A model generated the notes under the pieces. It had not been told where the DNA came from and did not search any database. It worked only from the letters and a program-made list of their open reading frames with translations. This document shows positions 17,925 to 26,871 of a DNA stretch of 64,000 nucleotides, one piece after another. The position numbers were made by a program, and so were the translations under genes. The stretch is from Bacillus salacetis (GTDB taxonomy: Bacteria > Bacillota > Bacilli > Bacillales > Bacillaceae_B). Each line of letters begins with the position of its first letter. Within the stretch, counting starts at the first letter, position 1. The stretch is taken from the NCBI RefSeq assembly GCF_003581585.1, contig NZ_QXIR01000011.1, positions 54,590-118,589 of the forward strand. Reading direction: 5' to 3'.

Positions 17925-19091
17925 CTACATAATTTCCAGATACATTTTACGGGCATCTTCCGGTGTGACTTCTCTCATATTGTTCACTAGTAACCTTTGG
18001 ACCTGCATTGCGGCCTCGACCAAACCATCCAGATCTTCCTCAGGCACATTGAACGTTTTTAAACTGGTTGGGATTTCAAGTGTTTTCACAATGTCCTCCA
18101 ATAAATCGATGATGTACTTCGATTTTTCTTCTACACTCAATTCGTTATTAGGTTCTTTTACAACCCGGTCATACGCTTTAGCCAGGAGGACTTTGATAAC
18201 CGGCTCATTGAATTTCATGACTGGTGTTAATAGAATTGCGTTCGAAACACCATGAGCAATGTGATATTTTCCGCCTAAAGGATAAGACAAGGGATGAACA
18301 GCAGTGGTCCCTGAGGAGGTGATTGCCACCCCCGCATAGAAAGAGCCTAATAGCATGTTATGCTTGGCTTCAAGCGCATTTGGATCGGTGCAGGCTTCAA
18401 TAATATTATTCAGGATTAGATCCAGTGCCTCCAGTGCAAAAGTATCGCTGATCGGGTTTGCTTTCTTAGAAGTGAAACATTCTATAGCATGGGCCAGGGC
18501 ATCGATTCCTGTTGCTGCAGCAATTGGCTTGGGCAGATTTTTGATCATGCTGCTATCCAAAATGACATGATCGGCAATCAATTCACTATTGACAATACCG
18601 ACTTTCAAATCTTTTTCAGGTACACCTACAATGCTGTTGGGAGTCGCTTCAGAACCTGTACCTGCTGTGGTAGGAATCATCAAAGATGGTACCTGCTTTT
18701 TAGCCAGCAACGGATCATCCAGCAAATCCTTCACCGTATAATCATCCGTAGATAACACAGATGCCAACTTAGCTATATCCATGACACTTCCGCCGCCAAC
18801 TCCAATGATCAAATCAGCGTTCAAAACTTTAAACTGGTCGATGACTTCTTGGGCTTGTATATAAGATGGCTCTGCTGGTATATCGGATATGATGTCGTAC
18901 TCGATTCCATTGTTCTCTATAATCCTGATGACCTCGTCTAGCAATCCTAGTTTATAGATGTGTCCGCCTGTAAAGATTGCGATTTTTGCCGCACTGTCTT
19001 TTAGAATTACATTAAGATTATGCATGGCTTCCGGCCCTGCAAACACATTCGTGGGCATCTTTAAATTATATTGATTCAACATATTTTGCAT
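17925..19091 (-). CDS. Iron-containing (group III) alcohol dehydrogenase
   Basis: A 388-residue dehydrogenase. The NAD-binding GGGSVMDIAKL is near residue 98, TTAGTGSEAT near 138, and metal ligands fall in HAIECFT and HPLSYPLGGKYHIAHG. It should interconvert an aldehyde or ketone and an alcohol. The gene overlaps the DUF1537 kinase by 26 bp and is 11 bp from the DapA-family gene, so it belongs to the same transcript. It may oxidise or reduce the short aldehyde released by the lyase, or dispose of a hydroxy-acid; its substrate is open. Confidence 0.9.
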   Translation of the reverse strand: MQNMLNQYNLKMPTNVFAGPEAMHNLNVILKDSAAKIAIFTGGHIYKLGLLDEVIRIIENNGIEYDIISDIPAEPSYIQAQEVIDQFKVLNADLIIGVGGGSVMDIAKLASVLSTDDYTVKDLLDDPLLAKKQVPSLMIPTTAGTGSEATPNSIVGVPEKDLKVGIVNSELIADHVILDSSMIKNLPKPIAAATGIDALAHAIECFTSKKANPISDTFALEALDLILNNIIEACTDPNALEAKHNMLLGSFYAGVAITSSGTTAVHPLSYPLGGKYHIAHGVSNAILLTPVMKFNEPVIKVLLAKAYDRVVKEPNNELSVEEKSKYIIDLLEDIVKTLEIPTSLKTFNVPEEDLDGLVEAAMQVQRLLVNNMREVTPEDARKMYLEIM

Positions 19092-20313
19092 CCCCTCTTT
19101 CGCTGTTCAATTCATCTAATTTCACAAATAAATCCGCATCACCAAATCCGCCTGACTTGGTAATGACATAATGTTTTTCATCCTGAAACTTAATTGTTCC
19201 AAGTACAACTCCAGGAAATAATTCTTTCAGCGGCGCAACTTCTGTAATCCCCAAAACTCTCATCGATTGATATAAAGTATCTCCCCCGGTAAATAACCAG
19301 GTTCTCTTAATGCCCTTGGACATAAGATTTTGTACTAAGTACCCGAGTGACTGTGCAATCCTGAATCTTAGTTCATTGCGATCAGACACCTGATTCACTT
19401 GATCTGCTGATACATTCCCAAAAGTTTCAAACATTAAAGGACTTTCATTTCTGGAATAGCGGCTAATATTTTCTTGACCATTCACAGTGTCCCAATAGTG
19501 CTTATCCCAAAGCTGATCCATCGTGAGGGATACCCTTTCAAATCCATTCAATTCCGCAAAGGCAATTTGTTTTTTGGTTACCGGATTAACACTTCCACTT
19601 ACAATCAATAATGGAAGGTGCCCATCGACTTCCGGTGTATCCCTTTTTTGATAGATAATATGGGCCAGTGCTTTAGCAAACCCCGCACAGCCCACCGTTA
19701 TATTCAATGCGCCATTCAGTAACAGGTCATTTCCTTGTGAGACCATTTCCTCATCAGAGCGGCTTTCCATTAACAAAATTTCTTCTCCCTTTGCCGGGAT
19801 TGTATATCTTTTTGTTATAAACGTTGTTAGATCTGCTTCTTTTAAAAGAAGTGACGGGATATGGCTTTCCGTCACTGGTTCGTACGGGTCCATTCCAAAA
19901 ACGCTTTCATTTACTGGTACAGAATCTATAAGTAATATTCCTTCCCGGCTGTAGCGGTTCTGTTCCGGATACGCCGGAATAAAAGGAATGGTTACACCTT
20001 TGAACACATCACTCAGAGCTTTTAATTCGGAAGCGACATTTCCTCTTAAGGCTGAATCCACTTTTTTAAAGATATATGGAATATTTTCTTTCTTTGCTTT
20101 TAAGGCTATCTTTTTAATCACTTCATATGCTTCGATTTTATTTAAATACCTTGATTCCGTATTGAATACAAGCACTTCTATTCCAGCTGTTGTTTCACCA
20201 AATTCAAACTCTAAATCAGAGGTCACTACAGTGTGAACACCGTAATTAGAGAACTGGACGCCGGTATCAAGTGCGCCCGTGAAATCGTCGGCAATTACTA
20301 GTGTCTTTACCAT
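19066..20313 (-). CDS. Four-carbon acid sugar kinase (DUF1537 family)
   Basis: A 415-residue kinase of the OtnK/DtnK type. The N-terminal signature VIADDFTGALDTG and the C-terminal nucleotide-binding segment (WLFTGGDTLY, KSGGFGDADLF) are both present. Family members phosphorylate D-threonate, D-erythronate or related acids at O4, giving the substrate of PdxA2. It is first in the minus-strand operon, directly downstream of a promoter region with a TATAAT box and a cre-like site. The kinase and PdxA2 pair make sugar-acid catabolism the safest reading of the operon. Confidence 0.9.
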   Translation of the reverse strand: MVKTLVIADDFTGALDTGVQFSNYGVHTVVTSDLEFEFGETTAGIEVLVFNTESRYLNKIEAYEVIKKIALKAKKENIPYIFKKVDSALRGNVASELKALSDVFKGVTIPFIPAYPEQNRYSREGILLIDSVPVNESVFGMDPYEPVTESHIPSLLLKEADLTTFITKRYTIPAKGEEILLMESRSDEEMVSQGNDLLLNGALNITVGCAGFAKALAHIIYQKRDTPEVDGHLPLLIVSGSVNPVTKKQIAFAELNGFERVSLTMDQLWDKHYWDTVNGQENISRYSRNESPLMFETFGNVSADQVNQVSDRNELRFRIAQSLGYLVQNLMSKGIKRTWLFTGGDTLYQSMRVLGITEVAPLKELFPGVVLGTIKFQDEKHYVITKSGGFGDADLFVKLDELNSERGDAKYVESI

Positions 20314-20343
20314 CTGTCCACCACCTTAGTACCTTATAATTTG

Positions 20344-20428
20344 ATTATAGGATGTTGATTTGTCTAAAAAAACAAAAAATTAACGTTTATCGTTACAATT
20401 TGAAACTCCCAAAAGGAAAGCGCTACCA
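20344..20428. promoter_or_regulatory. Divergent control region: -10 box, inverted repeat and cre-like site
   Basis: On the minus strand a TATAAT box (20344-20349) lies 31 bp upstream of the kinase start. TAACG-TTTAT-CGTTA (20381-20395) is a small perfect inverted repeat that may bind the divergent regulator. GGAAAGCGCTACCA (20415-20428) resembles a catabolite-responsive element for CcpA. Together they suggest substrate induction plus carbon-catabolite control. All three are pattern matches only. Confidence 0.5.
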
Positions 20429-20484
20429 AAACTCAAAAATTTATGGTAAAGTGTTAAAAAAAGAAACACTTGAGGGGAATATAC

Positions 20485-22272
20485 ATGCAAAAAATCATTA
20501 AAATCCTCGGTATCGCACCTTATGAAGAATTACGATACTCAATGGAAAATGTAGGTTCTACTTTCACAAACCTTTTGCTGAATACATATACTGGTGATTT
20601 AGAAGAAGGGAAGGATCTGGCCCTGAAGGAAATCCATAACGATTACGATATTGTCATATCAAGGGGAGGGACAGCTGACTTAATCAGGAAAAATATATCC
20701 ATCCCGGTTATCGATGTTTCAATATCTGTTTATGACATTATAGGAGCCATCAAATTAGCGGAGAATTACACTTCTAAATTTGCCATTGTAGGCTATTCAA
20801 GCATTACTGAAGCTGCGCATTTGATTTGTGACATATTGGATTACTCTGTAGAAATCTATACGATAGATGATACAAGTGATACGTTAAGTTTATTGAAATC
20901 ACTGGAAGATAACGGAATTGAATTAGTTCTTTGTGATGCCATAACGAACAAACTGGCTCTGGAAAATTCTCTGAATACAATCCTTATTACATCCGGAAGT
21001 GAAAGTATTAAACAAACGTTTGAACAAGCAATAAAGCTGAATACACATCTTCAAAAATATAAATTACAAAACAGCTTACTAATAGAAGCGATTGAAAAAT
21101 CCAAAACAGACTGCTTGATTTTATCCAGTCAGTTTGACTTGATTTATTCAAGTTTGGATTCACAAATAAATGCCTCAATCTATCAGTATTTGCTGAATAA
21201 AAAAGAAATCACTCCATTCCATGAACCACATACTTTTTACCATACAATAAACAACACTCTATATAACTTAAAAGTAACGATTTCAAATAAGACAGATGAT
21301 ATTTTCTATATTGTCACTGTCCAAAAATCAGTAACACCGATCATGAATTCCAGATTCGGAGTGACATATGAAGATAAGGCGGAAGTGGAACAAAAATTAA
21401 AGAAAAACTTATACAAGAATCCTATTATCACATACGAGATCAGCGAGAAAATGAAACAAATCAATTCAAGTAATTCGCCAATTATCGTTCTGGGGGAACG
21501 AGGTACAGGAAAAGAGATCGTTTCTCAAAGTTTATTCACCAGCCAAAACACAAACAACCATACATTAATAACGATCAATTCCAACTTGCTGAATGATACG
21601 ATGTGGAAACACCTTTTAAACACAAGTAACGGCCCTTTCCTTAAAGTTGATAATACATTTCAATTTAACTACTTTGATAAAATTTCAACTGAAAATTTCG
21701 AGAGGCTAATCACGGTTATGGAATCAACCAACTTCCACGCCAATAATCGCCTGATCTTTTTTTGCGAAAAAACCTCTGAAGGGACTACATCAGAATCCTA
21801 TAAAGAATTAATCAAACGAGTCAACTGTATAAGCCTGCATCTGCCGGCATTAAGAGAACGGAAAAATGAAATATCTGCAATACTCACGATATTTCTAAAC
21901 AAGGTAAATATTGAAAACAACACCGATATTCTCGGGTACGAACCCAAGGCTCTTGCTGCCCTTTCACAATTTCCGTGGCCAGGGAATTTCCAACAACTAA
22001 AACAAGTGCTGACCGAATTAGTATTCTTATCGAAATCCCTATATATATCGAGTAATAACGTCAATAGTATACTGGGTAAACAAAAAATTGTTGGAAGCAT
22101 CCCTCATTCAGAAGAAGGAATGAATATTTCAGTGAACAGCGGCAAAACATTACATGAATTTAATATGGAACTGATCAAGCTGGTCATTGACCAGCATAAT
22201 GGCAACCAGACGCTAGCAGCCGAGCAGCTCGGTATCAGCCGGACAACCTTGTGGAGGTATTTGAATAAGTAG
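20485..22272 (+). CDS. PrpR_N-type regulator with degenerate sigma-54-activator AAA+ core
   Basis: A 595-residue regulator. The N-terminal ~190 residues (VISRGGTADLIRKN, then IVGYSS) form a PrpR_N-like sensor; a PAS-like linker follows. The AAA+ region begins near residue 310 with a Walker A-like GERGTGKE, and the C-terminus is a Fis-type helix-turn-helix (NQTLAAEQLGISRTTLWRYL). The GAFTGA loop needed to contact sigma-54 is absent and the Walker B region is poorly conserved, so it probably works without sigma-54. A TTG at 20470 is in frame, but GAGGGGA supports the ATG at 20485. It is divergent from the sugar-acid operon, its likely target. Confidence 0.85.
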   Translation: MQKIIKILGIAPYEELRYSMENVGSTFTNLLLNTYTGDLEEGKDLALKEIHNDYDIVISRGGTADLIRKNISIPVIDVSISVYDIIGAIKLAENYTSKFAIVGYSSITEAAHLICDILDYSVEIYTIDDTSDTLSLLKSLEDNGIELVLCDAITNKLALENSLNTILITSGSESIKQTFEQAIKLNTHLQKYKLQNSLLIEAIEKSKTDCLILSSQFDLIYSSLDSQINASIYQYLLNKKEITPFHEPHTFYHTINNTLYNLKVTISNKTDDIFYIVTVQKSVTPIMNSRFGVTYEDKAEVEQKLKKNLYKNPIITYEISEKMKQINSSNSPIIVLGERGTGKEIVSQSLFTSQNTNNHTLITINSNLLNDTMWKHLLNTSNGPFLKVDNTFQFNYFDKISTENFERLITVMESTNFHANNRLIFFCEKTSEGTTSESYKELIKRVNCISLHLPALRERKNEISAILTIFLNKVNIENNTDILGYEPKALAALSQFPWPGNFQQLKQVLTELVFLSKSLYISSNNVNSILGKQKIVGSIPHSEEGMNISVNSGKTLHEFNMELIKLVIDQHNGNQTLAAEQLGISRTTLWRYLNK

Positions 22273-22327
22273 CCTGGGCAAAGGGACAGGTCCTTATTCC
22301 AATACTGTTTCGCCTTTATATAGCCAA

Positions 22328-22356
22328 AAGACATGTCACGATGACATGTCTTCTTT
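22328..22356 (+). terminator. Terminator of the regulator gene
   Basis: AAGACATGTC pairs with GACATGTCTT around a short loop, followed by CTTT. Similar ACATGTC hairpins recur at 37670 and 44695. A REP half-site (GGGGGACAGTCCCC, about 22413-22428) follows. Confidence 0.65.
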
Positions 22357-22441
22357 GCATGAAGAACAGATATTAATGACGAATGAACAGCTTTGGTGCA
22401 GTAATAACGTGGCGGGGGACAGTCCCCGAGATTAGTGATAA

Positions 22442-22735
22442 GCAGCTTTGGCTGCAGAGCAACTTATTATGATACTCTTTTTGAGTTATACATTGAATTT
22501 AGGTGGTTATGCATCGAACTTTGGGAGTTATGCTTCTAAAATGAAAGTTATGCATCAAAACCGGTTGCTTTTGCATCTAAATGAACAAGTTATGCATCAA
22601 AGTGGGACAGAGGGACAGGTTCATTGTCCCAAAGAAAAGCCCCGGAATTCGACAACTCCCGGGGCGTTCCTGGTACATACTTATTGCTCCACAAGCAGCT
22701 GAGAATCTTTCTTCGCATATTCTATAACAGCTTTT
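22442..22735 (+). repeat. Direct repeat B flanking the sugar-acid island
   Basis: The second copy of the 12957-13290 repeat, same orientation. It contains the ATGCAT array (about 22486-22602), a GGGACAGAGGGACAGGT REP element (22604-22630), the GCCCCGG hairpin and the true 3' end of the M20 gene. Recombination between A and B would delete the sugar-acid operon and regulator in one step. Confidence 0.85.
22636..22669 (-). terminator. Terminator of the M20/amidohydrolase operon
   Basis: GCCCCGG and CCGGGGC form the stem; on the minus strand it is followed by TTTTCTTT. It lies 12 bp past the M20 stop codon. Confidence 0.75.
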
Positions 22736-23877
22736 CCCATTGTTTTTGCCGCTACAAGCATCGCTTTTTCACTGATCTTAAACTTGGGATGATGGTGAGG
22801 ATAGGTTTCTTTCCAATCCGGATCGCCTGCTCCTGTGAAGAAGAAGGTTCCTTTTACGTGCTGCAGATAATAGGAGAAATCTTCCCCGCCCATTTGAGGA
22901 GCCGGTTCATAAACATTTTTCACTCCTGGGACAGATCCAGCGAGCTCTGCTAAGAACTCGGTTTCTTTCTGATGATTGACACAGGCAGGGTACCCTTTGA
23001 CGAACTGGTATGTATAGTCTGCATCAGCTGAAAGACATGCGCCTTTTACGACGCGCTCGATTTCACCTTCCACTAAACTCCTCACATCTTCATTGAAGGT
23101 CCTTACTGTTCCTGTCAGCTCCACTGTATCAGCAATAACATTGAACGCATTCTTCGCCACAAAGTTGCCGACGGATACAACAGCGGATTCAAGCGGGTCG
23201 ACACGGCGGGCAACAATCTGCTGCAGGCTTGTCACGACCTGGGATGCAATGACAACAGAGTCTTTGGTCAGGTGAGGCTGGGCACCATGGCCGCCTTTAC
23301 CTTGAATGGTGATATGAAATCGATCTGCTGCAGCCATCACCGGGCCGGAACGGAAGCCCACTTCCCCGACATGGGCATTGGCCCACAAGTGAGTACCGAA
23401 AATCACATCCACCCCTTCAAGACAGCCGTCCTCGATCATGGCAATCGCACCGCCAGGCTGGTATTCTTCGGCGTGCTGATGGATGAAGACAATAGTGCCC
23501 TCTAAATCGTCCTTCATTTTGTTAAGCGCTTTTGCCAGAATCAGCAGTTCCGCAGTATGGCCGTCATGGCCGCAGGCATGCATCACACCATCGACTTTGG
23601 ATTTGTGAGGAAGATCGGTTTCTTCCTGGATCGGCAAGGCATCAAAGTCGGCACGCGGGGCGATAGTCGGACCCGGCTTCCCCCCTTTAAGCTTGGCGAC
23701 AACCCCGCGGCCGCCTACTCCTGTCCGAACCTCGTGCCCCAGCTTAGTATGGTAGTCCTCGATAAATTTCGGCGTTTCCACTTCTTCAAAAGAAAGTTCA
23801 GGATGCATATGAAGGTGGCGGAAAACCTCCACCATTTCATCGTACAAATGATCGAGCTGCTGATATAATTTCTCCAT
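22681..23877 (-). CDS. M20-family amidohydrolase / aminoacylase
   Basis: A 398-residue metallohydrolase of the M20D group (N-acyl-amino-acid or peptide amidohydrolase). The zinc-binding MHACGHDGHTAELL, the QHAEEYQPGGA Glu pair and the C-terminal GGEDFSYYL are all present. It should act in the cytosol on an N-acyl or dipeptide-like substrate. The open frame runs on to 24024, but that part is translated REP sequence and poor protein. The ATG at 23877 begins MEKLYQQLDHL as in the family, although the nearest GAGG is about 13 nt away. It is last in a three-gene operon with a second amidohydrolase and a permease. Confidence 0.88.
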   Translation of the reverse strand: MEKLYQQLDHLYDEMVEVFRHLHMHPELSFEEVETPKFIEDYHTKLGHEVRTGVGGRGVVAKLKGGKPGPTIAPRADFDALPIQEETDLPHKSKVDGVMHACGHDGHTAELLILAKALNKMKDDLEGTIVFIHQHAEEYQPGGAIAMIEDGCLEGVDVIFGTHLWANAHVGEVGFRSGPVMAAADRFHITIQGKGGHGAQPHLTKDSVVIASQVVTSLQQIVARRVDPLESAVVSVGNFVAKNAFNVIADTVELTGTVRTFNEDVRSLVEGEIERVVKGACLSADADYTYQFVKGYPACVNHQKETEFLAELAGSVPGVKNVYEPAPQMGGEDFSYYLQHVKGTFFFTGAGDPDWKETYPHHHPKFKISEKAMLVAAKTMGKAVIEYAKKDSQLLVEQ

Positions 23878-23907
23878 TACATAACACCATCCTCTTTTAT
23901 TTTTGGC

Positions 23908-23979
23908 GGGACAGAGGGACAGGTTCATTGTCCCTGGGACGCGGGACCTGTCCCCGTGTCCCGTTTCCCCTTGTCCCGT
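23908..23979. repeat. Double REP-like element, GGGACAG family
   Basis: GGGACAGAGGGACAGGTTCA..TGTCCC is followed at once by an opposed copy reading GGGACCTGTCCCC..GTGTCCCG. It fills the gap between the two amidohydrolase genes and reaches the stop codon of the upstream one. Confidence 0.85.
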
Positions 23980-25187
23980 TAGACAACTGCAGCTTTTTCT
24001 TTTATCTCTTTTGAAAAATAGCATTCTCCCTCTTTGAAAACTTTTACGACCTTGCGCAAAGCTGATATGTTTTCTAATGGGTTTCCCTGGACAAGCAGCA
24101 GATCTGCGGACTTTCCTACTTCCACTGTTCCGGTTTTGTTGTCAATCCTCATGGCTTCCGAAGCTGTTTTCGTTGCGGAACGCAGTACGTCATCATGCTT
24201 CATTCCGTTCTTTACCATCAGCTCCAGCTCGGTCACAAAGTCACCGTGCCTGTTAAAAGGTGTCCCGGCATCTGTACCGGCCGCGATTTTCACACCTTTT
24301 TGATACGCTTGATAGAAGCTCTTTTGGTGGTCCTCCATTACACTTTCCGCTTTCTGCACGGCATGTGCCGGTATCCCGGATTCGAGGCCGTATTCAACGA
24401 TATTAAATGGAGCGGCCAGGGTCGGGACGAGGAACGTGCCCCGCTCCAGCATCATGCCGATTGCCTCATCATCCAGGTAAATGCCATGTTCCACCGTGGT
24501 GATGCCGGCACGGATTGCATTTTTGATTCCCTCGACTCCCTGTGCATGTGCTGCCGTGGTTTTTCCGGCATTAGCTGCTTCTGTACAGGCGCATCGCAGT
24601 TCATCTTCACCAAGCTGGGGCGAGTTTGGATCCACGCCAGGTGTCATGACCCCTCCGGTTGCCATCAGTTTAAGAAGATCTGCCCCTTTCTTCAACTGAG
24701 TACGGGCCGCTTTCCGAACCTCATCGACACCATCAGCTTCGATGGCCATCGTATGTCCGTGGCCCCCTGTCATCACGATCGGTTCTCCGGAAGCAACGAT
24801 CCTCGGTCCTTTGACGACCCCTTTTTCGATTGCATTACGGAGCGCAATATCAACATTGGCTTTGGAGCCGACATTACGGACCGTCACCACACCGCTCTCA
24901 ATCTGCTTTTGAGCATTGCGATAAGCTTTAAAAGCATCGTCCGCTTCGGTGTTTCCGAGGCTGTCGACAAAAGGATCTGCGTTTCCGTCCATTGTCAGGT
25001 GAACGTGGCAGTCAATCAATCCGGGCACACAGGTCAAGCCTTCTCCATCGATAACCTGATCTGCTTCGGCATCTCTAGCCTTGTCACCGATTTCCAGGAT
25101 CATTTTTTCATCAAATATCATCGTCGTTTTGGTCATTTCAGAGTTTTTCCCATCAAATAATTGGATGTTGGTTATTTTCGTTTTCAT
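23979..25187 (-). CDS. Metal-dependent amidohydrolase (COG1228, prolidase/imidazolonepropionase-like)
   Basis: A 402-residue TIM-barrel hydrolase. Metal ligands are seen in GLIDCHVHLTMD, a candidate bridging Lys in GADLLKLMATGG, His in AHAQG and VEHGIYLDD, and the catalytic Asp in AAGTDAGTPFNRHG. Related enzymes act as Xaa-Pro dipeptidases or on cyclic amides. The ATG at 25187 follows a clear GGAGGATC; the 30 extra residues upstream are REP-encoded and rejected. With the M20 enzyme and the permease it probably forms an uptake and breakdown unit for a peptide-like or acylated compound. The exact substrate is unknown. Confidence 0.85.
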   Translation of the reverse strand: MKTKITNIQLFDGKNSEMTKTTMIFDEKMILEIGDKARDAEADQVIDGEGLTCVPGLIDCHVHLTMDGNADPFVDSLGNTEADDAFKAYRNAQKQIESGVVTVRNVGSKANVDIALRNAIEKGVVKGPRIVASGEPIVMTGGHGHTMAIEADGVDEVRKAARTQLKKGADLLKLMATGGVMTPGVDPNSPQLGEDELRCACTEAANAGKTTAAHAQGVEGIKNAIRAGITTVEHGIYLDDEAIGMMLERGTFLVPTLAAPFNIVEYGLESGIPAHAVQKAESVMEDHQKSFYQAYQKGVKIAAGTDAGTPFNRHGDFVTELELMVKNGMKHDDVLRSATKTASEAMRIDNKTGTVEVGKSADLLLVQGNPLENISALRKVVKVFKEGECYFSKEIKEKAAVV

Positions 25188-25214
25188 ATAAGATCCTCCA
25201 TTAGGTAAAATTTG

Positions 25215-25273
25215 GTGGGACAGAGGGACAGGTTCATTGTCCCTGGGACACGGAACCTGTCCCCTTGTCCCAC
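25215..25273. repeat. Double REP-like element, GGGACAG family
   Basis: Same double layout as 23908-23979: GTGGGACAGAGGGACAGG..TTGTCCC and then GGAACCTGTCCCC..TTGTCCCAC. It fills the gap between the amidohydrolase and the permease gene. Confidence 0.85.
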
Positions 25274-25278
25274 CCAAG

Positions 25279-26484
25279 TTATGACAAAGTCCCCATCAGG
25301 ACACTTGCGATGACAATCGACGCGATCGTAACGGTGGTGAATCCACCTACTAGCATCGGGGAAAGGATTTCGTTGAAAATATGCTCCTGCTCTTCTTTCG
25401 TCTCCCCCACACTGCGGCTGACTTCCTCGCATACAAGGTAATCGCCGGGAAATCCGTACATCGCTGTCAACGCGACTGGAATCCCCTTCGTAACATCCCA
25501 TTTCACCAGCTTTGCTCCAAGGAACCCTCCAAGGATGATGCCAGCAGAACCGATTACCAGGATTGCAGCCACAGCCGGCAGGTTCTGTAAAAACAACCCG
25601 AACGTTACTTGGTTCATAGAAGGAATGATGACGAAGATGACACCGACCATCCCTACCCCGAAGGAATTGGCCCGTTCCATCATCTTGTCGCGATAGAAAC
25701 CGCTAAGCGTTCCAGCCAAACCAATGACAAGTGCCCAGATACTGTAGTGAATCCCTGTAAGGTTGCCGGCAACCACCGCAATCGAGCCGCCAAGGAACAA
25801 TTGAAACAGCAGAATGGAAGAAGTTGCGTAACGATCAGGAATCCAGCTTTTCTTCACAGCTTCTTCTTCCACCTCTTCAGCTTCACCAATTGATTCCTGT
25901 CGAACGGCCGCTTCACTCGCTGCTGCAACATACAGCTTGCTTCCCATTTGTGCTTTGACTCTTTCGGCGTAACGACGCAGGAAGTACGTCGTCAACGGAA
26001 GGCCGATCAAGCTTTGAAGAGAAAGGACAAGGACCGGGATCGTGATAAGAGCTGTCAAACCCATGGCCTGTAATTTTTCAGATGTTACAACAAAGGCAAT
26101 GATTCCCCCGGTAAGCGGCCCGGTTCCTGCCGCCGCTGTGTTATAGCCGAAGATTGGCGAAACCGTCAACAGGATCGTGCCGGCAGCAATAACGATTCCG
26201 AGCAAAGCGATGATGACTGATTTATACTGCTGCCTGATGATTTTCATAGGGATCAGCGTACCCATATGGACGATCAATGGCGCGATCAACACAGCCCCAA
26301 CCGTTGAAAACGTGGAATTCGCAACAAGGTCTTTCGGAATGACACCGACCCACATTAAGACAAGATAGCCTAACAGCACAACTAACAGCATCGGCACCCT
26401 TGCCCTGGTCTTAATGGAGATGACTTCCCCGACCGCAATCAAAGCAAGGATGAGCATCGTGGCTACTACTGGTTCATTTAACAA
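25279..26484 (-). CDS. Polytopic membrane permease, family not assigned
   Basis: A 401-residue membrane protein with about ten to eleven hydrophobic segments and a charged cytosolic loop (GEAEEVEEEAVKKSW, near residue 205). The internal sequence AAGTGPLTGGIIAFV and the late GGFLGAKLVKW look like pore motifs of a secondary transporter. I do not recognise the family with confidence. The start is TTG at 26484, supported by GGAGG eight bases upstream; no in-frame ATG suits. It is first in the operon with the two amidohydrolases and probably imports their substrate. Confidence 0.75.
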   Translation of the reverse strand: MLNEPVVATMLILALIAVGEVISIKTRARVPMLLVVLLGYLVLMWVGVIPKDLVANSTFSTVGAVLIAPLIVHMGTLIPMKIIRQQYKSVIIALLGIVIAAGTILLTVSPIFGYNTAAAGTGPLTGGIIAFVVTSEKLQAMGLTALITIPVLVLSLQSLIGLPLTTYFLRRYAERVKAQMGSKLYVAAASEAAVRQESIGEAEEVEEEAVKKSWIPDRYATSSILLFQLFLGGSIAVVAGNLTGIHYSIWALVIGLAGTLSGFYRDKMMERANSFGVGMVGVIFVIIPSMNQVTFGLFLQNLPAVAAILVIGSAGIILGGFLGAKLVKWDVTKGIPVALTAMYGFPGDYLVCEEVSRSVGETKEEQEHIFNEILSPMLVGGFTTVTIASIVIASVLMGTLS

Positions 26485-26554
26485 TTAAATCGCCTCCATT
26501 AATTTAGTTGGTTTGTCATTCCTTCTGGATACACTTAGACTAGTTCTACTTTTT

Positions 26555-26692
26555 TTACATCCACATCGTAAGCTTAGGTAAAATCTTCAAAGCTCGTCCT
26601 ATCTGAACTTCTGCCAGTTTAAAGATTTTTACTTCCAGGCCGTCTGCGGTAATCATTTCACCACCTATGTATAACACCTGCATCCGCTCCAT
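26555..26692 (-). CDS. Possible 45-residue protein
   Basis: An open frame from ATG at 26692 encodes a 45-residue peptide starting MERMQVLYIGGEMITADG and ending in LPKLTMWM. The codons look natural, but the ribosome-binding site is weak and I know no homologue. It lies upstream of the permease gene in the same direction. It could equally be a remnant. Confidence 0.3.
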   Translation of the reverse strand: MERMQVLYIGGEMITADGLEVKIFKLAEVQIGRALKILPKLTMWM

Positions 26693-26848
26693 TCCCTACG
26701 TCATTCCCATCGATCAGGAAACCGCCTATCAAGAAATCTGCTCCGTCATCCAACACCTTCTTTCTGAATTATTTAAATTGTTTGTAAGTTTATCCTATAA
26801 TGTTAGAGCTGGTCAATGGGTTTTTGAAAAAATTTTAGAATTATATTA

Positions 26849-26862
26849 TGAAAGCGTTTTCT
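26849..26862. promoter_or_regulatory. cre-like site
   Basis: TGAAAGCGTTTTCT is close to the catabolite-responsive element consensus. It sits about 360 bp upstream of the permease operon and directly before a REP element. Whether it serves that operon is unclear. Confidence 0.35.
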
Positions 26863-26871
26863 GATAGAAAC

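Noticed and set aside
23878..24024. N-terminal extension of the M20 protein
   Set aside because: The extra codons are translated REP sequence and lie before the family-type start MEKLYQ.
25188..25277. N-terminal extension of the second amidohydrolase
   Set aside because: REP-encoded codons; a strong GGAGGATC points to the ATG at 25187.
26667..26864. 65-residue plus-strand frame
   Set aside because: No ribosome-binding site and unlike any protein I know; it overlaps the cre-like site region.
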